A stretch of DNA of 64,000 nt, from the NCBI RefSeq assembly GCF_004519515.1, contig NZ_CP038145.1, forward strand, positions 558,001-622,000. Reading direction: 5' to 3'. The notes beneath the pieces are model-generated. The model saw only the letters and a list, made by a program, of their open reading frames with translations, was not told the origin of the DNA and did no database searches. Numbering within the stretch: the stretch's first letter is position 1; each line of letters opens with the position of its first letter. Below, piece after piece: positions 60,655 through 64,000 of the stretch. This DNA comes from Actinobacillus indolicus. Its GTDB lineage: Bacteria; Pseudomonadota; Gammaproteobacteria; Enterobacterales; Pasteurellaceae. Position numbers and translations under genes: made by a program.

Positions 60655-62667
60655 TTATTGATTACGTTTCGCTTCAATATTTTGTAGCAATGCACTAATA
60701 CTACTATCCGCAAAAATCTCTTGCGTAGTTTTACTCAATTTTCTACGCCAGTTTGGATATTCGGTGCTAGTTCCTGGAATATTCACAGGTTCTAACATAT
60801 TGAGCCAGTCTTCCGGTTGAGAGCCAAATAATACGCTGTTGGTATCTGCCACATAGCTTTGTAGCTGGTGGTTGAAGGTTTGCGTAACGCCTGCACTGTC
60901 TGCTTCTAACGGTTGAACTGCTTCAACGGCACGGCGGATCGCTTCTTTGTTTGAGTGGCGAGCATTTCTTAAAATGTTCAGCACTTTCTCATTCGGGTAA
61001 ACACCATATTTTTGTCCTAACTCGAAATCATAGCCTTTCCAGTAGCCTTGTACTGTTGGTAAATCGTGGGTACTTAAGGTGGTCATCGCTTGATACGGAT
61101 AGTTCGCCAACGGTTTGCTACCTTGATGATCGTACTCAAAATAGAAAATGTTGTAGGCTAAAATACCTTTGCTTTCAAGGGTTTCTAACATTCCTTTTGG
61201 TACAGTCCCCAAGGCCTCCGCAATGATTAAACATTGGTGACGTTGGCTTTCAAGGGCTAAGATTGAAAGTAAATCTTCTAACGGATATTTCACATAAGCG
61301 CCGTTTTTCGCCGAGTCGCCTTTCGACACCCACCATAAACGGGCAAAGCCGAGAATATGGTCGATACGCAACGCCCCACAATCTTTCATATTGGCACGCA
61401 GTAGGTCGATAAACGGCTGATAGCCACGCGCTTGTAACACTTCAGGGTGCATTGGCGATAAGCCCCAGTTTTGTCCTTGAGGAGCCATAATATCCGGTGG
61501 TGCACCCACAGATGCCCCTAACACGAACAGATCTTTATCCGCCCACGTTTCCGCCCCGTTATCCGCCACACCAACGGCTAAGTCACGGTAGAAACCAATT
61601 GGCATACCGAGCTGTTTTGCCAGTTCGTTACAGGCTTTAAGCTGTTGTTGTGCCACAAATTGCAACCACATATAGAAACGGACTAAATCGCTCTGTTCTT
61701 GTTGGAATTGTTGTACTGCAGCGGTGTGATAATCTTGATATTTTGCGTCCCAGCAGTTCCAGCCCCATTGTTCGCTGAATTGAGAAGAGAGCCATTGATG
61801 TAGGGCGTCAAAAGTACCTTGCACTTTCAAGGCTTCGCCGTTTTCGGCAATAAATTGCTCGAAAGCGGTTTGATCTTGCTGTTTAAATTGTTCATACGCC
61901 AAGCGTAAGCCTTGCAATTTCAGCCACATCACTTGTGAATAATCGACATAATCTTTTTGGCGAGCTTCGTTTAATTGGCGTTGAATATCCGCCGAATTAA
62001 ACCACGCTTGTGCTTCACTGCTTTGTTGGAAAGCTTCAATCGCCCCAACATTGATATAAGCAATGTTCTGCCATAAACGAGAAGACGGGCTGTAAGGGCT
62101 TGCCCCTTCAGGATTGGCAGGGAATAGCGAGTGAATTGGGTTTAAACCGACAAAATCACCACCTTTTTCCGCTAATTTCGTCAAAAATTCCGCTAAATCA
62201 CCAAAATCGCCGATCCCCCAGTTTTGTGCTGAACGTAGGGTGTAGAGCTGTAAAATCGCGCCCCATAATTTTTTATGCTCCGCCAGTTCTTGCGGTTGGT
62301 AAGCGCGCTCAGGGGTAACGATAATGCGACATTCTGCAGTTGTACCGTTTAGGCTTAATTGATGATAACCAAGGGGTAAATCACGAGGCAGGTCAATGCT
62401 GTTACGTTTGCATTTTCCCGTTAAAATCTCACCGCTTTCAAGGGTCAGCGTCCAGTTTGCGTGAACGGTTTGGGTTTTATCCGCCACAAAAAGCGGAATA
62501 AAGACTTGTTCGCCTTGTTTGACAACTTTCACAAGCGGTAGGATTTTGCGACTTTTTTGCAAACCGAGCAATTTTGCCACTTTGCCATAAACGGACGGTT
62601 GGGCATAAATACGGCGACCGTGTTCATCCACGAAGTAACGATTTAAAAATGGGTGGTTTTGTTTCAT
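60655..62667 (-). CDS. malQ: MalQ, 4-alpha-glucanotransferase (amylomaltase)
   Basis: 670 residues, GH77. Recognisable blocks are RSAQNWGIGDFGDL, FVGLNPIHSLFPANPEGASPYSPSSR, the nucleophile region LRIDHILGFARLWWV, the acid/base tract LIIAEALGTVP and STHDLPTVQGYW. It rearranges maltodextrins and releases glucose in the cytoplasm. It follows malG on the same strand after a 109-base gap that carries a repeat element, and closes the mal operon here. Confidence 0.94.
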   Translation of the reverse strand: MKQNHPFLNRYFVDEHGRRIYAQPSVYGKVAKLLGLQKSRKILPLVKVVKQGEQVFIPLFVADKTQTVHANWTLTLESGEILTGKCKRNSIDLPRDLPLGYHQLSLNGTTAECRIIVTPERAYQPQELAEHKKLWGAILQLYTLRSAQNWGIGDFGDLAEFLTKLAEKGGDFVGLNPIHSLFPANPEGASPYSPSSRLWQNIAYINVGAIEAFQQSSEAQAWFNSADIQRQLNEARQKDYVDYSQVMWLKLQGLRLAYEQFKQQDQTAFEQFIAENGEALKVQGTFDALHQWLSSQFSEQWGWNCWDAKYQDYHTAAVQQFQQEQSDLVRFYMWLQFVAQQQLKACNELAKQLGMPIGFYRDLAVGVADNGAETWADKDLFVLGASVGAPPDIMAPQGQNWGLSPMHPEVLQARGYQPFIDLLRANMKDCGALRIDHILGFARLWWVSKGDSAKNGAYVKYPLEDLLSILALESQRHQCLIIAEALGTVPKGMLETLESKGILAYNIFYFEYDHQGSKPLANYPYQAMTTLSTHDLPTVQGYWKGYDFELGQKYGVYPNEKVLNILRNARHSNKEAIRRAVEAVQPLEADSAGVTQTFNHQLQSYVADTNSVLFGSQPEDWLNMLEPVNIPGTSTEYPNWRRKLSKTTQEIFADSSISALLQNIEAKRNQ

Positions 62668-62699
62668 TGTTATTGTTTCCCGAATGGTAATTTATTTAC

Positions 62700-62769
62700 G
62701 GACGCCAAGCGTGGCGTCCCTACTGAAATATTAACGAAGTGATTGTAGGGACACGACGCTTCGTGTCCC
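62700..62769. repeat. Paired hairpin repeat (GGACGCC / GTAGGGAC type) between malG and malQ
   Basis: Arm one, 62700-62723, folds as GGACGCC AAGCGT GGCGTCC plus CTAC; arm two, 62745-62769, is GTAGG GACACGA ... TCGTGTCC. GTAGGG/CCCTAC sit at the inner ends, the opposite of the dpp and lolD elements. An almost identical copy lies at 63705-63774. Confidence 0.88.
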
Positions 62770-62776
62770 ATTATGT

Positions 62777-63667
62777 TTATCCTTTCACCCCGCCTGCCGT
62801 TAATCCGCCGACTAACCAGCGTTGTGCGATGATAAAGACTAAGGTAATTGGAATGGCGGATAAAATTGCCGCTGCTGCGAAGTCGCCCCATAAGTAGTTT
62901 TGTGGGTGCAGATATTGTTGCATACCAACCGCAAGGGTGTAATTTTCCACATCACGCAATAAAAGAGAAGCAACGGGTACTTCGATAATTGCAGAGATAA
63001 AGGCAAGAATGAACACCACCGCTAAAATTGGCACAGACAATGGTAATAAAATCAAACGGAATGTCTGCCACGGGGTTGCACCGTCAAGTGCGGCGGCTTC
63101 TTCGAGGGATTTATCAATGGTTTCAAAATAGCCTTTGATCGTCCAAACGTGCATTGCGATACCACCAAGGTAAGCGAAGATCACACCGCCGTGAGTATTT
63201 AAGCCCAAGAACGGCACATAAGTTCCTAAGCGGTCAAATAACGCATATAACGCCACAAGTGAAAGCACGGCTGGGAACATTTGGAAAATCAACATACTTT
63301 GTAACAGCATTGATTTGCCTGCAAAGCGTAAACGTGCGAAAGCGTAAGCTGCCGTAGTGGAAAGTGCTAGGGTAATGATTGCCGTAACACCTGCGACTTT
63401 AACCGAGTTCCATAACCAAAGTAGTACAGGGAATGGCGGTGGGGTAACAGTGCCGTCCGCATTAGTTACACTAAAACCGAGTGCCAGTTTCCAGTGTTCT
63501 AATGAAATTTGGCTTGGGATAATTTCCCCCAGTGCTAAGTTACCCGGGCGAAGTGAGATCCCTAAAATCATCAGTAAAGGGAACATAATCAACGCACAGA
63601 ATACAATAAGAAAGAAATGCGTTGCAAATAAACGTGCTTTCATTGATTTAGGTTGAACGATAGCCAT
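62777..63667 (-). CDS. malG: MalG, maltose/maltodextrin ABC transporter permease
   Basis: 296 residues, the same as E. coli MalG, with six membrane helices. Landmarks: the EAA loop YFETIDKSLEEAAALDGATPWQTFRLILLPLSVPILAV, the tract PVASLLLRDVENYTLAVGMQQYL, and the C-terminus VGGLTAGGVKG. With MalF it forms the channel for maltodextrins. It is flanked on both sides by copies of one hairpin repeat. Confidence 0.95.
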   Translation of the reverse strand: MAIVQPKSMKARLFATHFFLIVFCALIMFPLLMILGISLRPGNLALGEIIPSQISLEHWKLALGFSVTNADGTVTPPPFPVLLWLWNSVKVAGVTAIITLALSTTAAYAFARLRFAGKSMLLQSMLIFQMFPAVLSLVALYALFDRLGTYVPFLGLNTHGGVIFAYLGGIAMHVWTIKGYFETIDKSLEEAAALDGATPWQTFRLILLPLSVPILAVVFILAFISAIIEVPVASLLLRDVENYTLAVGMQQYLHPQNYLWGDFAAAAILSAIPITLVFIIAQRWLVGGLTAGGVKG

Positions 63668-63704
63668 AGTGTTACTTCCTATGTTTGTAATAACTTATCT
63701 TATT

Positions 63705-63774
63705 GGACGCCAAGCGTGGCGTCCCTACTTTATTTTTTCGGATGTGATTGTAGGGACACGACGCTTCGTGTCCC
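63705..63774. repeat. Paired hairpin repeat (GGACGCC / GTAGGGAC type) between malF and malG
   Basis: Arms 63705-63728 and 63750-63774 are identical to those of 62700-62769; only the 21-base spacer between the arms differs. Together the two copies bracket malG in the same orientation. Confidence 0.9.
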
Positions 63775-63780
63775 TTATTT

Positions 63781-64000
63781 TTAATCCTGTTGTAATTTGG
63801 TCAAACGAATTTGGAACAACGCTAATCCGCTGACGAGTAAGAAGATGATTACTGCGATTGCCGCCGCTAAACCGAAGTCTTGCGTACCGCTACCTTCAAA
63901 AGCGATACGGTAGGTGTAGCTTACTAACAAGTCGGTATGTCCTGCCGGTGTACTGGTTCCGATCATTGACGGACGACCTTGAGTTAATAATTGGATTAAC
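63781..64000 (-). CDS. malF: MalF, maltose/maltodextrin ABC transporter permease (C-terminal part)
   Basis: The frame runs off the right edge; the last 73 residues are visible. The peptide contains LLTQGRPSMIGTSTPAGHTDLLVSYTYRIAFEG in pieces and ends GLAAAIAVIIFLLVSGLALFQIRLTKLQQD, which matches the C-terminus of E. coli MalF (GQTDLLVSYTYRIAFEG...FGLAAAIA). It partners MalG in the inner membrane. The malE/malK genes are expected outside the window. Confidence 0.92.
   Translation of the reverse strand, partial: LIQLLTQGRPSMIGTSTPAGHTDLLVSYTYRIAFEGSGTQDFGLAAAIAVIIFLLVSGLALFQIRLTKLQQD

Overview
The window is ordinary chromosomal DNA of a Pasteurellaceae bacterium. Genes are densely packed, base composition is AT-rich, and the gene set is gamma-proteobacterial. 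More than 25 copies of the core ACAAGCGGT (or its complement ACCGCTTGT) are scattered through genes and gaps. This is the uptake signal sequence of the Actinobacillus pleuropneumoniae / Mannheimia / Haemophilus ducreyi branch, as opposed to the Hin type. I saw no rRNA, tRNA, insertion sequence, prophage or CRISPR array. The species cannot be named from this sequence.

Layout. 1-4.8 kb: the end of metR, a YhbP-like flavin-fold protein, a sodium symporter, then dam-aroB-aroK. 5-13.7 kb: mrcA (PBP1A), divergent from the comABCDE competence/type IV pilus assembly operon, then nusB, thiL, pgpA and a LysE/RhtB exporter. 13.7-21.1 kb: treR coupled to a chalcone-isomerase-like gene, a small DUF465 protein, an OmpA-type lipoprotein, uvrD, purD and nudC. 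21.1-30 kb: two transporter operons on the minus strand, artPIQM (arginine) and dppABCDF (dipeptides). 30-41 kb: housekeeping genes (adk, eno, lolDE, glnA, rlmD, dgt) with small accessory genes among them. 41-43.6 kb: the one clearly accessory locus, a repeat-rich autotransporter. 43.6-57 kb: rapA, treCB, recR, ybaB, a ZIP transporter, an RsiV-like lipoprotein, ilvD and rep. 57-64 kb: recB, then malQ, malG and the end of malF.

Shared themes. Trehalose and maltodextrin use are both present: treB/treC import and hydrolyse trehalose under a promoter with adjacent TreR-like and CRP sites, while the repressor treR lies about 32 kb away; malF, malG and malQ belong to a maltodextrin uptake and breakdown operon continuing past the right edge. 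Three SF1A helicases (uvrD, rep, recB) plus recR and dam cover DNA repair. Several classical operators are readable: tandem ARG boxes before artP, a PurR box before purD, a LexA-like box before uvrD, and a competence-type CRP-S candidate at the mrcA/comA divergence.

The most interesting region is 40.9-43.45 kb. An autotransporter with six 50-residue HAF-like repeats and three perfect-length 78-bp repeats is preceded by an 11-base T tract lying exactly between a -35-like and a -10-like element, the architecture of a phase-variable promoter. A second theme is a family of nested inverted repeats starting GTAGGG, found between dppC and dppB, before lolD, and on both sides of malG.
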